Shown one piece after another: positions 42,785 through 51,453 of a stretch of 64,000 bases of DNA. The notes beneath the pieces are model-generated. The model ran no database searches and had not been told where the DNA came from. It saw only the letters and a list, made by a program, of their open reading frames with translations. The stretch is from positions 77,017 through 141,016 of the forward strand of contig JBPOHI010000007.1 of NCBI GenBank assembly GCA_052035735.1, in the 5' to 3' direction. The translations under genes were made by a program, and so were the position numbers. This DNA comes from JAGPDF01 sp052035735. Lineage in GTDB: Bacteria; Acidobacteriota; Thermoanaerobaculia; Multivoradales; JAGPDF01. Numbering within the stretch: position 1 is the stretch's first letter; every line of letters starts with the position of its first letter.

Positions 42785-44839
42785 CTAGAACAGGTCGCGG
42801 CGCAGCCGGAGGTAGTAGAGCTTGCGCGAGCGTCCGCTGACGGAAATGCCTGCGCCCTCGGCTTCGCTGTCGTAGATCGTCGCGCCCGCCGAGAGGTCGG
42901 TGCGACCCAGCTTCCACGACAGCGACGCGTTGAGCGAATGCGAGCGCGAGTCGAAGCTGCTGTGGTTCTCCGAGTACGAACCGCCGAGCGAGAGAAGCAG
43001 TCGCTGCCGGAAGAGCTTCTGCTGGAGATCCGCGGCGACCATGTCGGAGGTCTGCACCTCGGCCGCGAGCGAGCCCGAACGCCCCTCCGGAAAGTCCCAC
43101 CGGCGGTGCGAGAGGGAGCCGTGCAGGCGGGTTGTGCGCGACAGCGAGCCGGTGTACTGGAGCTCGCCGAGCCAGAGCGAATAGGGGCCGATCTCCCAGG
43201 CCACGTCGCGGTACTCGCCGCGGGCACGCAGGCCGCGCCAGCGGAAGACGAGGCCGGCAGTGGTCGTGGTCGAATCGGGAGTCGCTCCCGGATAGACGCC
43301 GGATTCGACCTCCGAATCGACGGTCGCATAGCTGGCGTAAGGAGTCAGCAGGTCGTCGAACAGCGCGACGCTCGCGCTCGCACTCTTGTAGTGCGAGGTG
43401 AGAGCAAAGGTGCCGGAAGCGAGAGAGTAGGAGGCGACGAAGTCGTAGCTCCCCGGCAGGGTGAACTGCGGCGGCAGCGAGAGCACCTGGACCTCGAGCG
43501 CGTTGACGAGAGTGGACACCAGGTAGTGCAACCCCTCCTGCAGCTGGATGGACTCGAACGGCGAGATCGGCGACCGCACGTAAACGGCGAGGGAGGGCGC
43601 ATCGACGTTCTCCTGCAGCAGGGCGAACGTGCCGGGGACGGCGACGCCGGGATGGGGCTCGTTCACCACGTCGCCGCGTCCGAAGCTCTCGATCTCGCTC
43701 TGGCCCAGGTTGGCGCCGAGCAGCAGGCGGCCGTGCGGGATGCTCTTGTCGTAGGCGAAGGCGAGCTGATGTCCGGTTGAGCTACTGTCGCCGCCTCGAG
43801 ACTCCTGCTCGCCGCGCGTGAAACGGTAGCTGGTGGTGAGGCTCTCGAAGAGCTGATGCGAGAGCAGCGCGGAGAGGTCGCGCGTGAGGCTGGAGAGCGC
43901 GCGCGCCTGCCCGGGGGCGGCGTCGGGAAAGCGGTTGTCGCTCTTCTGATGCCGATAGAAGACCTCGCCGCGGAAGTCGAGCGGCAGCCGGACTTCGAAA
44001 CGCTCGCGCCAGATGAGCTGCTCGCTCTCGAAGCGCTTCGAGCCCGGATCTTCCTGTTCGAAGAGCGTCGAGCTCAGATTCGAATCCAGGCGATAGCGCC
44101 CGAAGGAGAGAAGGTTGCCCGCGGTCGCTTCGCGATTCGATCCGGTGAGGCCGCTGTTGCGCTCGAAGCGCGAAGGCTTGAAAGAGGCAGTTGCCGAGAT
44201 GTAGTCGTTGTCCTGAAACAGCTTGAAGTACTCGCCGTCGAGCCCGAGTCGCTCGACCCGGGAGCTCTGCTTTCCCGAGGTCAGCTCATCGTCGCTGTAA
44301 CGCGCGTGGACGAAGTACGGCTTCCTCCGGTACCGGAAGTCGGCTCCATGGGTCGTCGAGATGCTGTTCTCGCGCCCGGCAAAGCGCTCGGTGAAGAGCG
44401 GTTCGTAGCGCCGGGCGAAGAGGCTCAGATTGTAAGGGTGCTCGGGCAGGAGGTGGAGGTTGAAGTCGTACTCGAAACCGTCGTCCGGCCGCCACTCCTC
44501 GGCCGGGACGAGCGAAGTGCCGTAGCGCTCCTGGGAGACGACGCCGGTCACCGCGGCGCGGTAGAGCAGGAAGCGCGGATGGTAGACGTACCCGTTCGAG
44601 AAGAGGGTCAGCTTCTCCTTGAAGAAGGTGTCGCTCCAGCGGAAGGTCCGGTCGGCGTAGCGGTTCTCCTCCGCTTCGTAGAGCCCGTTCACCTCCAGGT
44701 AGGCGCCGTTGTCGAGCGTACGCGGCAGAAGGTCGGTCCACGCCGCAAAGGCCGCCCGTCCGTCCAGCGCAGCGAGGAACCCACCCAGGACCAGCACCAG
44801 GAGAAGCGTGGCGGGCAGCCGGCGGTGGGTGTGGCGCAC
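42785..44839 (-). CDS. Outer-membrane beta-barrel of the cytochrome operon
   Basis: 684 residues with a signal peptide (about 8-32). Almost entirely alternating strands with aromatic girdles: GFEYDFNLHLLPEHPYNLSLFARRYEPLF, KPYFVHARYSDDEL, FRGEVFYRHQKSDNRF, LTTSYRFTRGEQES, FRWRGLRARGEYRDVAW, RLHGSLSHRRWDFPEG, and a final strand LYYLRLRRDLF ending in Phe. It is unrelated by eye to the MtrB-like protein at 34.6 kb. Sandwiched between a pentaheme lipoprotein and a 12-heme cytochrome, it probably forms the porin of a porin-cytochrome conduit. The GTG start is five bases from the previous stop. Confidence 0.85.
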   Translation of the reverse strand: MRHTHRRLPATLLLVLVLGGFLAALDGRAAFAAWTDLLPRTLDNGAYLEVNGLYEAEENRYADRTFRWSDTFFKEKLTLFSNGYVYHPRFLLYRAAVTGVVSQERYGTSLVPAEEWRPDDGFEYDFNLHLLPEHPYNLSLFARRYEPLFTERFAGRENSISTTHGADFRYRRKPYFVHARYSDDELTSGKQSSRVERLGLDGEYFKLFQDNDYISATASFKPSRFERNSGLTGSNREATAGNLLSFGRYRLDSNLSSTLFEQEDPGSKRFESEQLIWRERFEVRLPLDFRGEVFYRHQKSDNRFPDAAPGQARALSSLTRDLSALLSHQLFESLTTSYRFTRGEQESRGGDSSSTGHQLAFAYDKSIPHGRLLLGANLGQSEIESFGRGDVVNEPHPGVAVPGTFALLQENVDAPSLAVYVRSPISPFESIQLQEGLHYLVSTLVNALEVQVLSLPPQFTLPGSYDFVASYSLASGTFALTSHYKSASASVALFDDLLTPYASYATVDSEVESGVYPGATPDSTTTTAGLVFRWRGLRARGEYRDVAWEIGPYSLWLGELQYTGSLSRTTRLHGSLSHRRWDFPEGRSGSLAAEVQTSDMVAADLQQKLFRQRLLLSLGGSYSENHSSFDSRSHSLNASLSWKLGRTDLSAGATIYDSEAEGAGISVSGRSRKLYYLRLRRDLF

Positions 44840-44844
44840 GCTCG

Positions 44845-45432
44845 TCAGGCTCCGGGGCGCAGCAGGAACTTGCGGTCGGACATGTGCGGCTCGTGGCAGT
44901 CGGTGCAGTCGGCGTTCTCACCGCCGTGCCCGTTGCCCTCCGGAAGGGCCGACAGGGAGGCGCGATCGTGACAGTGGAGGCAGAAGCCGTCCGAAGCGGA
45001 GACCAGCAGAAAGCGGTTCGCCGAGCGGTGCGGATCGTGGCAGACGAGGCAGCCGCCCGAGGCCAGCGGACCGTGAACATAGGCCTTGGCGGTGTCGAGG
45101 GCGTGGCAGCGCAGGCAGAGCTGGTCGGCGGGCAAGACCAGGGCGTTGGTCGCTCCGGCGTCGTGGCAGGCGCCGCACAACTTCGCGGCATAGGGACCGT
45201 GTTCCCCTGGCCGGACGAGCTGGCGACCGACGCTCGCAGTGACTCCAGGAGCTGTGGAGGCCACAGCGACGACGGGCTCGGGGACGCCGTCGAAGAAGAA
45301 GGAGAGGAGGCGATGATGCCTGGCGCTGCTGCAGCCGGCGACGAGGGCCAGCACGACGAGGGCTGCCGGTGCCAGCGGCGCGCTGCGAGCGCGTCGCGAC
45401 ACTCCCCAACAACGATTGGCGCGCCGTCTCAT
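44845..45432 (-). CDS. Pentaheme c-type cytochrome lipoprotein
   Basis: 195 residues. A signal peptide ends in a lipobox LVAGC (Cys about residue 34). After a linker it has five CXXCH motifs (CGACH, CLRCH, CLVCH, CLHCH, CTDCH), two followed by xPH (CHDPH, CHEPH). Probably lies on the periplasmic side of the outer membrane and feeds the barrel encoded next. It starts 25 bases after the first NHL gene and ends five bases before the barrel gene. Confidence 0.92.
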   Translation of the reverse strand: MRRRANRCWGVSRRARSAPLAPAALVVLALVAGCSSARHHRLLSFFFDGVPEPVVAVASTAPGVTASVGRQLVRPGEHGPYAAKLCGACHDAGATNALVLPADQLCLRCHALDTAKAYVHGPLASGGCLVCHDPHRSANRFLLVSASDGFCLHCHDRASLSALPEGNGHGGENADCTDCHEPHMSDRKFLLRPGA

Positions 45433-45457
45433 CCGGGCAGGTACGGCTGCAGAGCGC

Positions 45458-46699
45458 TCAGGGGTTTTCCGGCCCCACGGGCGGCTTCTCCGCTGCCGGT
45501 GCGGACGTCGGCTGGCCTGGCGGCGCGCTTTGCTGACGCTCGCGCTCCATCTTCTCGAGCTCGCGCTTGCGCCGCTCCTGGATCTGCTGGCGGAGCTCTT
45601 CCTCGGTCGGGTAATGCTTCCCCTTTTCGTGGCCGAAGCCGTAGACGCTCACCTTGCGCTCGCCGAACTGACTGGTGACCAGGACCAGGTACTCGACCTC
45701 GAACTCGGGCGCGGCATAGGAGCGGAAGTAGGCGACGTTGCGTTCGTCGATCGCCACCTTCGCCGGCAGCATCAGGCCGCCTGGTCCGAGGTTCGAATCG
45801 CCGAAGAACATCAACAGGCGCCCTTCCGGGCTGAAAATCTGGACGTTGTTGAAGGCGGCATCCGTGGCATAGAGCAGGCCGTTGCGGTCGATCGCCGTTC
45901 CCTTCGGGCGGGCGAAGTGCCCCGGCGTGTCGCCGGCCTTGCCGATCATCGACTGGAAGTGACCGTCGCGGTCGAACTTGACGATCTGGAAGCGCCCGAT
46001 GTCGGTGACGTAGAGGTTGCCCTTGGCGTCGAAGGCGACGTTGGTGGGGCGGTCGAGGCGCTCGGACGGATCGCCCTTGTCGCCGATCGTCTTGAGCAGC
46101 TCGCCGCTCGCCTTGTCGAAGATCTTGACGAGGCCGTTGGCGTTGTCGGCGACGTAGAGGCGGTCTTCGAACGGCACGGCGTCGACCGGTTTCCAGGTTC
46201 CGGGCTCGCCGATGGCGCGCAGGTAGGCATCGTTCCGGTCGAAAACCACGACCTGGCCGCGCACGGGGTCGGTCACGTACTTGGTACCGTCGGCCTCGAT
46301 ACTGATGTTCACCGGCTGCGAGAGTCTGCCCTGCCCGACCGCGCCGGCCATCGAGGAGAAGAGCTTCTTCTCGAGGTCGAGGACGATGACCGTGGTGTTG
46401 GTGTCGCAGACGTAGATCTTGCCGTCGTACATCGCGACGCCGTAGGGCTTGTCGAGCTCGAGATTGAGCTTCTCGCCGACGACGAAGCGATCGAAGCCGC
46501 TCTGCTCCTCGATGTCCTTGAGGCCGTTGAACGAGGTGAGGAACTGCAGGCGAGGCAGCGCCGGAGCGGGGGGGAAGAAGATCGCCGGCTCGCGCTTTAC
46601 CGGCTGCGAGGCGCAGCCCGCGGCGAAGAGCGCGAGCAGGCCCGGAGCCAGCGCTGCCCGGAGGCCTCTCGAAACTGCGAAGGTCGAACGTGTCGTCAT
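45458..46699 (-). CDS. NHL-repeat six-bladed propeller lipoprotein with charged tail
   Basis: 413 residues. A signal peptide ends in the lipobox LFAAGC (Cys about residue 29). NHL-type blades include GVAMYDGKIYVCDTNTTVIVLD, NISIEADGTKYVTDPV, VDAVPFEDRLYVADNANGLVKIF, NVAFDAKGNLYVTDIGRFQIVKF, and GTAIDRNGLLYATDAAFNNVQIF. The C-terminus carries a Glu/Arg helix (EEELRQQIQERRKRELEKME) and a Pro-rich tail. It is first in the five-gene operon. AACGGAG precedes the ATG. It is a distant paralogue of the second propeller of the same operon. Confidence 0.87.
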   Translation of the reverse strand: MTTRSTFAVSRGLRAALAPGLLALFAAGCASQPVKREPAIFFPPAPALPRLQFLTSFNGLKDIEEQSGFDRFVVGEKLNLELDKPYGVAMYDGKIYVCDTNTTVIVLDLEKKLFSSMAGAVGQGRLSQPVNISIEADGTKYVTDPVRGQVVVFDRNDAYLRAIGEPGTWKPVDAVPFEDRLYVADNANGLVKIFDKASGELLKTIGDKGDPSERLDRPTNVAFDAKGNLYVTDIGRFQIVKFDRDGHFQSMIGKAGDTPGHFARPKGTAIDRNGLLYATDAAFNNVQIFSPEGRLLMFFGDSNLGPGGLMLPAKVAIDERNVAYFRSYAAPEFEVEYLVLVTSQFGERKVSVYGFGHEKGKHYPTEEELRQQIQERRKRELEKMERERQQSAPPGQPTSAPAAEKPPVGPENP

Positions 46700-46750
46700 G
46701 GCTCCGTTCCAGGCGCCGGGGTCGTGAGCTCCAGAGGCCGGCACCGCTCG

Positions 46751-46756
46751 ATCCTA
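46751..46756 (-). promoter_or_regulatory. Possible -10 box of the five-gene cytochrome operon
   Basis: TAGGAT on the minus strand lies about 50 bases before the first NHL gene and after the upstream terminator. No clear -35 or sigma-54 element was seen. Confidence 0.3.
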
Positions 46757-46851
46757 TGGCAGCGCGCTCCGCGGTAGCGCCACCCGGGGGTATGGGCCGG
46801 GACGATCCCGTCACCGCGAAAGCGGGTGAGCCGCCACCGCTCGGGTACAAA

Positions 46852-46880
46852 CAAGAGGGGCCCGGTCTCCCGGGCCCCGA
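46852..46880 (-). terminator. Terminator after the tetraheme cytochrome gene
   Basis: Nine-base-pair perfect stem GGGGCCCGG/CCGGGCCCC with a TCTC-type loop. On the minus strand it is followed by TCTTGTTTG, a partial T-run. It separates the tetraheme gene from the five-gene operon. Confidence 0.7.
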
Positions 46881-46913
46881 AGTTCACAACCACCGCCTTC
46901 AAGACAGGTACGG

Positions 46914-47732
46914 TTACGGCGTGGTGTAGGTGCCCTTCATGTGGCAGGTCAGGCAGAGCTCGGAGTTGACGTCGCTCCGCCAGAGGAGGCTCTCGCCGTC
47001 GTTGCCGGTGTTGTGCACCGAGTGGCAGGAGGCGCACTCGAGCTGCGTATTGCCGGTGCCGTAGAGGTGGTCGCGCACCGTGTCGGTGGCGGTGAACGAA
47101 CGGCTGTCGGCGTCGGCGATCTCGGTGTCGATCGCCTGCACGTCGTCGTAGTTGAAGCCGATCGGATGATGGTTCTGCATGTTGTTGTCCTGCCCGACGG
47201 CATACGCGGTAGAGATCGTCGCGCCGCCGCCGCTCTGCGAGGTGGTCGGCTGGTCGGTGTTGCCGTAGGAGTTCACCGCCACGCTGCCGTCATGGCAGCT
47301 CATGCAGAGGAGGGAAACGCTCCCCATCTCCATGCCGTTGGCGATCGCCTGCGACGCCTTGGCGCCAGTGGTCGGCGCGCCCGGGCCGTTCCAGTACATG
47401 CTGTAGGTGAAGTTGCCGGTCAGCTCGTGGTTCCACAGCGGCAGATAGTCGAACGCGTCCGGAGCCTGCGGGCCAGTGCCGCCCGGGGCGCCGAGATTCG
47501 CCGGGCTAAGGCGGTAGGTGTTGTGCGGCGCATGGCAGAAGATGCAGATCCGGTCGAGGGTGTCGTTCGGGTTGGCGGTGTAGTTCATGCCGTTGTGGAC
47601 GGTGCCGAGATCGTGCACCGTTCCGTTGATGCCCGAGCCGGGGGCCGGCGCCGGCGGATCGTAGGCGAAGACGGCGGTGGCGAGACAGAGCCCGAGGACG
47701 AGGGCCAGCAGGACAGTTGCGGTCTTTCTCAT
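46914..47732 (-). CDS. Tetraheme c-type cytochrome
   Basis: 272 residues with a signal peptide (about 1-23, ending VFA). Four CXXCH motifs: CIFCHAPHN near residue 62, CMSCH, CASCHSVHN and CLTCH near the C-terminus. Extra His residues (NHHPIGFNY, HNTGNDG) could be distal ligands. The opening resembles that of the 12-heme cytochrome (CVFCHTPHN, then a heme-free stretch with LWN). TGGAGG precedes the ATG. It lies 99 bases after the octaheme gene, with a hairpin between them, so it may be a lower-level part of the same transcript. Confidence 0.9.
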   Translation of the reverse strand: MRKTATVLLALVLGLCLATAVFAYDPPAPAPGSGINGTVHDLGTVHNGMNYTANPNDTLDRICIFCHAPHNTYRLSPANLGAPGGTGPQAPDAFDYLPLWNHELTGNFTYSMYWNGPGAPTTGAKASQAIANGMEMGSVSLLCMSCHDGSVAVNSYGNTDQPTTSQSGGGATISTAYAVGQDNNMQNHHPIGFNYDDVQAIDTEIADADSRSFTATDTVRDHLYGTGNTQLECASCHSVHNTGNDGESLLWRSDVNSELCLTCHMKGTYTTP

Positions 47733-47790
47733 GGTGCCTCCAGTAGCTTCGTTGGTTCGCAAGACGTTGCTCTATTCAGGGTGTCGAAGA

Positions 47791-47822
47791 GGGCGGCAGG
47801 CCGCCGGAGCCGCCTGCCGCCC
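47791..47822 (-). terminator. Hairpin between octaheme and tetraheme genes
   Basis: An 11-base-pair GC stem (GGGCGGCAGGC with GCCTGCCGCCC) and a 10-base loop, about ten bases after the octaheme stop. It lacks a T-run, so it may be an attenuator or RNA-stability element that allows read-through to the tetraheme gene. Confidence 0.55.
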
Positions 47823-47831
47823 TCGGGTCGT

Positions 47832-50800
47832 TTACGGCGTCACCGAGTTGATGTTGACTCCGGTGGCGTTGGGTCCAATCACGAGGCCGGAGGCCTGCGG
47901 TGCGGCGGCGAAGGTGTAACCGGCCTTCGTCACGGTCACGCTGTAGGTGCCCGGCTTGAGTCTGGCGGCCGTGTACACCCCGAGGCTGTCGGTGTAGACC
48001 GTCTTGACCGTCTTGGCACCCAGCTTGATCACCACGGTCGCCGCCGCTACCGGCGTCGTGCCGTTGCTGCGGAAGACCTGGCCGGAGATCGAGAAGGTGC
48101 TGAGGGTGACCGGCGGGCAGGTGCGGGTGTTCTTCTGCCCGGAGGTGTCGTACGCCGTCTGCTTGACCGAGACGGTCGCCGGGTTGAGGTACGTGCGGGT
48201 GAAGACCGTACCGACCAGCGAATAGGGCGCCGTGTTGTCGATGGCGCTCGAGATCGCACCGCCGTCACCCCAGTTGACCACCACCTGCCTGACGCCCGCG
48301 GCGTCGGTCGAGTTGTCGGTCAGACTGGCCGCCCATGTGTTCGGGTTGATGATGCTGGCGCAGGCCGTCCCGTCAGCGGTCGGAGGGGCGTCGATGGCGA
48401 GGATGCGGATCGTCTTGGTGATCGAGCCCTCGCTGACTCCGTATTCTTCGACCGTCAGCTCGACGTCGTAGACGCCCGCAACGGCGTAGGTGTGCGACGC
48501 CGTCGGGGTGGCCGTGGTGGTGTTCGGCGTCGCATCGCCCCAGTTCCAGACGAAGGCGTCGCAGTTGCCGTTGCTGCCGCTGCAGGTGGAGGCGCTGGCG
48601 TCGACGTTCAGCTCCAGAGTGTTCGACGGCGTCAGCGTGTAGCCGAAGTTGACGTACGGCTTGTCGTTGTGGATACCCGCTGCCTTCACCGCCAGCTCGG
48701 CCTTGGTGAAGTAGGCGGCGTTGTTCTTGATCGGGTTCTGCGCGACAACGGCGTCGGTGACCGTCTTGGACGCGTTGCCCGCGAGGGTGAGGACGTCCCC
48801 GGCGATGCCGGCGATGTAGGTCTCGAAGTCGTCGTTCAGCTTGCTGAGGCCGTCGTCGTCGTAGTAAAGGGCGCCGGCGCCGAGAATCTCGATGCGCTGT
48901 CCGACGGTGAAGTTCGCACCCTCACCCGTGGGTACCGTGAGGAGCTTCGTGCCGGCGGTGATGCTGCCGGTGGTCTCGACATAGGCAACACCGCCGCCGT
49001 GGCACTTGCCGCAGGCGCCGTCGAGGTCGATCCAGACCGCGTCCGGATAGTTGCCATCGGGTGCCGTGTTGGCGTTGGCCGTGGCCGTCATCGAGGCGAG
49101 CGGCCGCGTGGAGTAGCCGGCGTCGACGTTGATGCGGAAGAGATGCTCGCCTTCCGGCATGTGGCAGGAGACGCAAGCTTCCATCGGATCGGTAGCCATG
49201 TGCTCGAGCGGCGTACCGACGCCACCCGAGTGAATCATGTTGCCGAGATCCTTGGTGTGACACTCGGTGCACTCTTCTCGGAACGGGCTGTCGCCCGTCA
49301 CGATGCTGGTGTGAACCTCATGGCAGCCCGTGCAACCGTTGCCGGTGCCCGCGGCCTCGGCCTCGGTCATGTAGAAGCTCTTGTACTCGCCGGTCATGTC
49401 GTACTTGAACTTGCCGGTCGGGATCTGAGCGAACGTACCGGTGAACTTGGCATGCGGGCTGTTGAGGAACTGGTTGGCGTGCGGGTGCGAAAGGAACGGC
49501 ACCGTGCCGTGGTACGGACCGACCTTCAGGGCCGTCGCCGGATTGACGCTGTCGTACGGCAGACCACCGGTCTCCTGACGATGGCAGTTCATGCACAGGT
49601 TGGTGATGATCTGCCCGCGGTTGCTGTTGTTGCCCGTCCAGTGGCCGCCGGCATCCTCGCAGCGGATGACGTCGGTCGCGTAGGCGAACTGGCCACCCAA
49701 CGTGTTGCAGGCCGTACGCGTGGTGACGTTCGTCGGGTCGTTGCAGACGCCCTCGAGACTGCACTTCGAGAACGACCAGGTAGCGCCGGCAACCTGACAG
49801 GAAGCCTGCGAACCATTGAGCCGCAGCGTCTGTCCGGAGCCGCAGGTCTGCGCCGGCGGCACGCCGGCTGGAGGCGTCGCGGACTGGCACCAGCCGAGGT
49901 TCCAGGTCGCCCCGGCACCCGTGCATCCGGCCTGGTTGCCGTTGAAGAAGGCGTTGCTGCAGTACGGCGCGTTGGTCCAGACGTTCCCTGGCGTCCCTTC
50001 GCAGAGCACCTGGGTCGTGCCGGCGTTCACGGTGCAGATCGCTGCCGTCGGATTGACGCTGCAGGCCGTCAGCCAGAGGCCGCCATTGGCGGTGCATTCG
50101 AACTCGCGCGTGAAGCGCGTGTCGGTGCAGGTACCGCTGCTGACGTCCGGAACCGTCAGGTTGTTGTGATGGGTCGACATGCCGGCCGGTGCGTTGTAGC
50201 GCGGCGGAACCTCCGCCGGGACGACCGGATTGGCGAGATCGACGGCCGAGTTGTGGCAGCGCGTGCAAGTGATGCCGAAGAGGTCCCAAGAAGCCATCGG
50301 GGTGTTGTAGGGGGCTCCGGGAGCCAGGTTCACCTGGCCATCGACCGCGTCGGTAACGCCGTCCCAGGTGATGCCGGGGAAGGACGCCTCGGGCTCCTTC
50401 GTCGCCTGCAGAGTCGCGTCCGCGGTCCAGCCGGTGGTGTGGCAGCGCGCGCAGGAATAGGAGACGCTCGGCTTGTCGGGATTCGTCGTGGTGTTCGGCA
50501 CGTCGTGGTAGACGGCGCGCGGATAGGCAGAGAGCCAGTCGGCGTAGATCCAGTAGAGGCCGCGCGGGTTCGGCGTGCCGACGGGGCCGATGTCGACGGT
50601 GCCGGTCGCCCAGTTGAAGTTCTGCCCGCTGTCGGTGCCGGGATAGATCGTCGGATCCCAGACGCCGCCGGCAAGGAAGCAGCTCTCTTCGGTGGTCTCA
50701 GCCGGGAAGCCGGTGCAGGCGAACGGCGGTCCGCCCCACGGGGTCGGGGGCGTCACCTTGCGCGACATGTTCTTGTGACCCTGATAGAGGGTCTCCTGCG

Positions 50801-51377
50801 TGTCGCGGACGCGCGGGCCGTTGTACTGCGTGCGGCCGTTGTGGCAGCGCAGGCACTGGTCGCCGGCGCTGTTGCCGGTGAGGAGGTTCGGCGTGTAGGC
50901 GGTGCGCGCCGGCATCGTCCAGCTGCCGATGCAGGTGCCGGTGGTGACCCAGGTTCCCTGGTGCATGGCGCAGACGACGTTGTTGCGGTCGTCGTCCATC
51001 ATGACGACGGCGCAGACGCCGGTGCCGGCGTTCCACTTGCGATCCGGTGCGGCTTCGCAGGCGGCCTGATTGGTGTTGATCAGGTCGTTGCAGACGCCGC
51101 TCGTCGTCCAGGAGCCGAGCGCCGTCGTGCAGGCGGTGGAGTTGGCTGCGACGATGCGCAACGCGACGCAATCCGGACGCGTCGGCTGATTGAGGTCGGC
51201 CGGGCACGTGCCCTGTGCCGGCAGATCCCAGCCACCAGCGGCATTCGGAATGGCACCGTCATCGAGGAAACGCGTCTGGGCGCCAACTGCAGAGACACCC
51301 AGCAGCATCAGGGCTGCGATAGCGAGCACCGTACAGAGGCCGGTGTTCTCGAGAATCTTCTTCGTCATTTGGTTCAT
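47832..51377 (-). CDS. Large octaheme cytochrome with Cys/Trp repeats, PKD and CarboxypepD_reg-like domains
   Basis: 1181 residues with a signal peptide (about 1-33). Eight CXXCH motifs: CLRCH (about 175), CARCH, CTRCH, CMNCH, CTGCH, CTECH, CVSCH and CGKCH. Between and before them are two blocks (about 58-153 and 395-555) of Cys-rich units, such as ECTANGGLWLTAC, GCTGAGATWNLGWC and SCQVAGATWSFSKC. After the hemes come a beta domain, a PKD domain (NVDASASTCSG, FVWNWGD, SHTYAVAGVYDVELTV) and a C-terminal carboxypeptidase-regulatory-like domain (SISGQVFRSNGTTPVAAATVVI). A surface-exposed electron-transfer protein is likely. AGGAGGAGCG precedes the ATG; a sigma-54 promoter lies upstream. Confidence 0.9.
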   Translation of the reverse strand: MNQMTKKILENTGLCTVLAIAALMLLGVSAVGAQTRFLDDGAIPNAAGGWDLPAQGTCPADLNQPTRPDCVALRIVAANSTACTTALGSWTTSGVCNDLINTNQAACEAAPDRKWNAGTGVCAVVMMDDDRNNVVCAMHQGTWVTTGTCIGSWTMPARTAYTPNLLTGNSAGDQCLRCHNGRTQYNGPRVRDTQETLYQGHKNMSRKVTPPTPWGGPPFACTGFPAETTEESCFLAGGVWDPTIYPGTDSGQNFNWATGTVDIGPVGTPNPRGLYWIYADWLSAYPRAVYHDVPNTTTNPDKPSVSYSCARCHTTGWTADATLQATKEPEASFPGITWDGVTDAVDGQVNLAPGAPYNTPMASWDLFGITCTRCHNSAVDLANPVVPAEVPPRYNAPAGMSTHHNNLTVPDVSSGTCTDTRFTREFECTANGGLWLTACSVNPTAAICTVNAGTTQVLCEGTPGNVWTNAPYCSNAFFNGNQAGCTGAGATWNLGWCQSATPPAGVPPAQTCGSGQTLRLNGSQASCQVAGATWSFSKCSLEGVCNDPTNVTTRTACNTLGGQFAYATDVIRCEDAGGHWTGNNSNRGQIITNLCMNCHRQETGGLPYDSVNPATALKVGPYHGTVPFLSHPHANQFLNSPHAKFTGTFAQIPTGKFKYDMTGEYKSFYMTEAEAAGTGNGCTGCHEVHTSIVTGDSPFREECTECHTKDLGNMIHSGGVGTPLEHMATDPMEACVSCHMPEGEHLFRINVDAGYSTRPLASMTATANANTAPDGNYPDAVWIDLDGACGKCHGGGVAYVETTGSITAGTKLLTVPTGEGANFTVGQRIEILGAGALYYDDDGLSKLNDDFETYIAGIAGDVLTLAGNASKTVTDAVVAQNPIKNNAAYFTKAELAVKAAGIHNDKPYVNFGYTLTPSNTLELNVDASASTCSGSNGNCDAFVWNWGDATPNTTTATPTASHTYAVAGVYDVELTVEEYGVSEGSITKTIRILAIDAPPTADGTACASIINPNTWAASLTDNSTDAAGVRQVVVNWGDGGAISSAIDNTAPYSLVGTVFTRTYLNPATVSVKQTAYDTSGQKNTRTCPPVTLSTFSISGQVFRSNGTTPVAAATVVIKLGAKTVKTVYTDSLGVYTAARLKPGTYSVTVTKAGYTFAAAPQASGLVIGPNATGVNINSVTP

Positions 51378-51438
51378 GTCTTTCGCTCCTCCTACGAGTT
51401 CGTGGGTCCTCGTGCTTTGCTTCACAGCCTCTCTCAGA

Positions 51439-51453
51439 GCAAGCCCCGTGCCT
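51439..51453 (-). promoter_or_regulatory. Sigma-54 (-24/-12) promoter of the octaheme cytochrome gene
   Basis: On the minus strand AGGCACGGGGCTTGC matches TGGCACG-N4-TTGC at 14 effective positions with exact spacing. A start site would fall near 51428, about 50 bases before the ATG. Confidence 0.75.

Noticed and set aside
46700..46860. Possible sigma-54 promoter for the five-gene cytochrome operon
   Set aside because: TGGCGGCTCACCCGC has the right spacing, but the -12 element reads CCGC and the -24 element is poor.
47733..47831. Possible sigma-54 promoter for the tetraheme gene
   Set aside because: A TTGC is present but the -24 GG is missing at the right distance; read-through from the octaheme gene is simpler.
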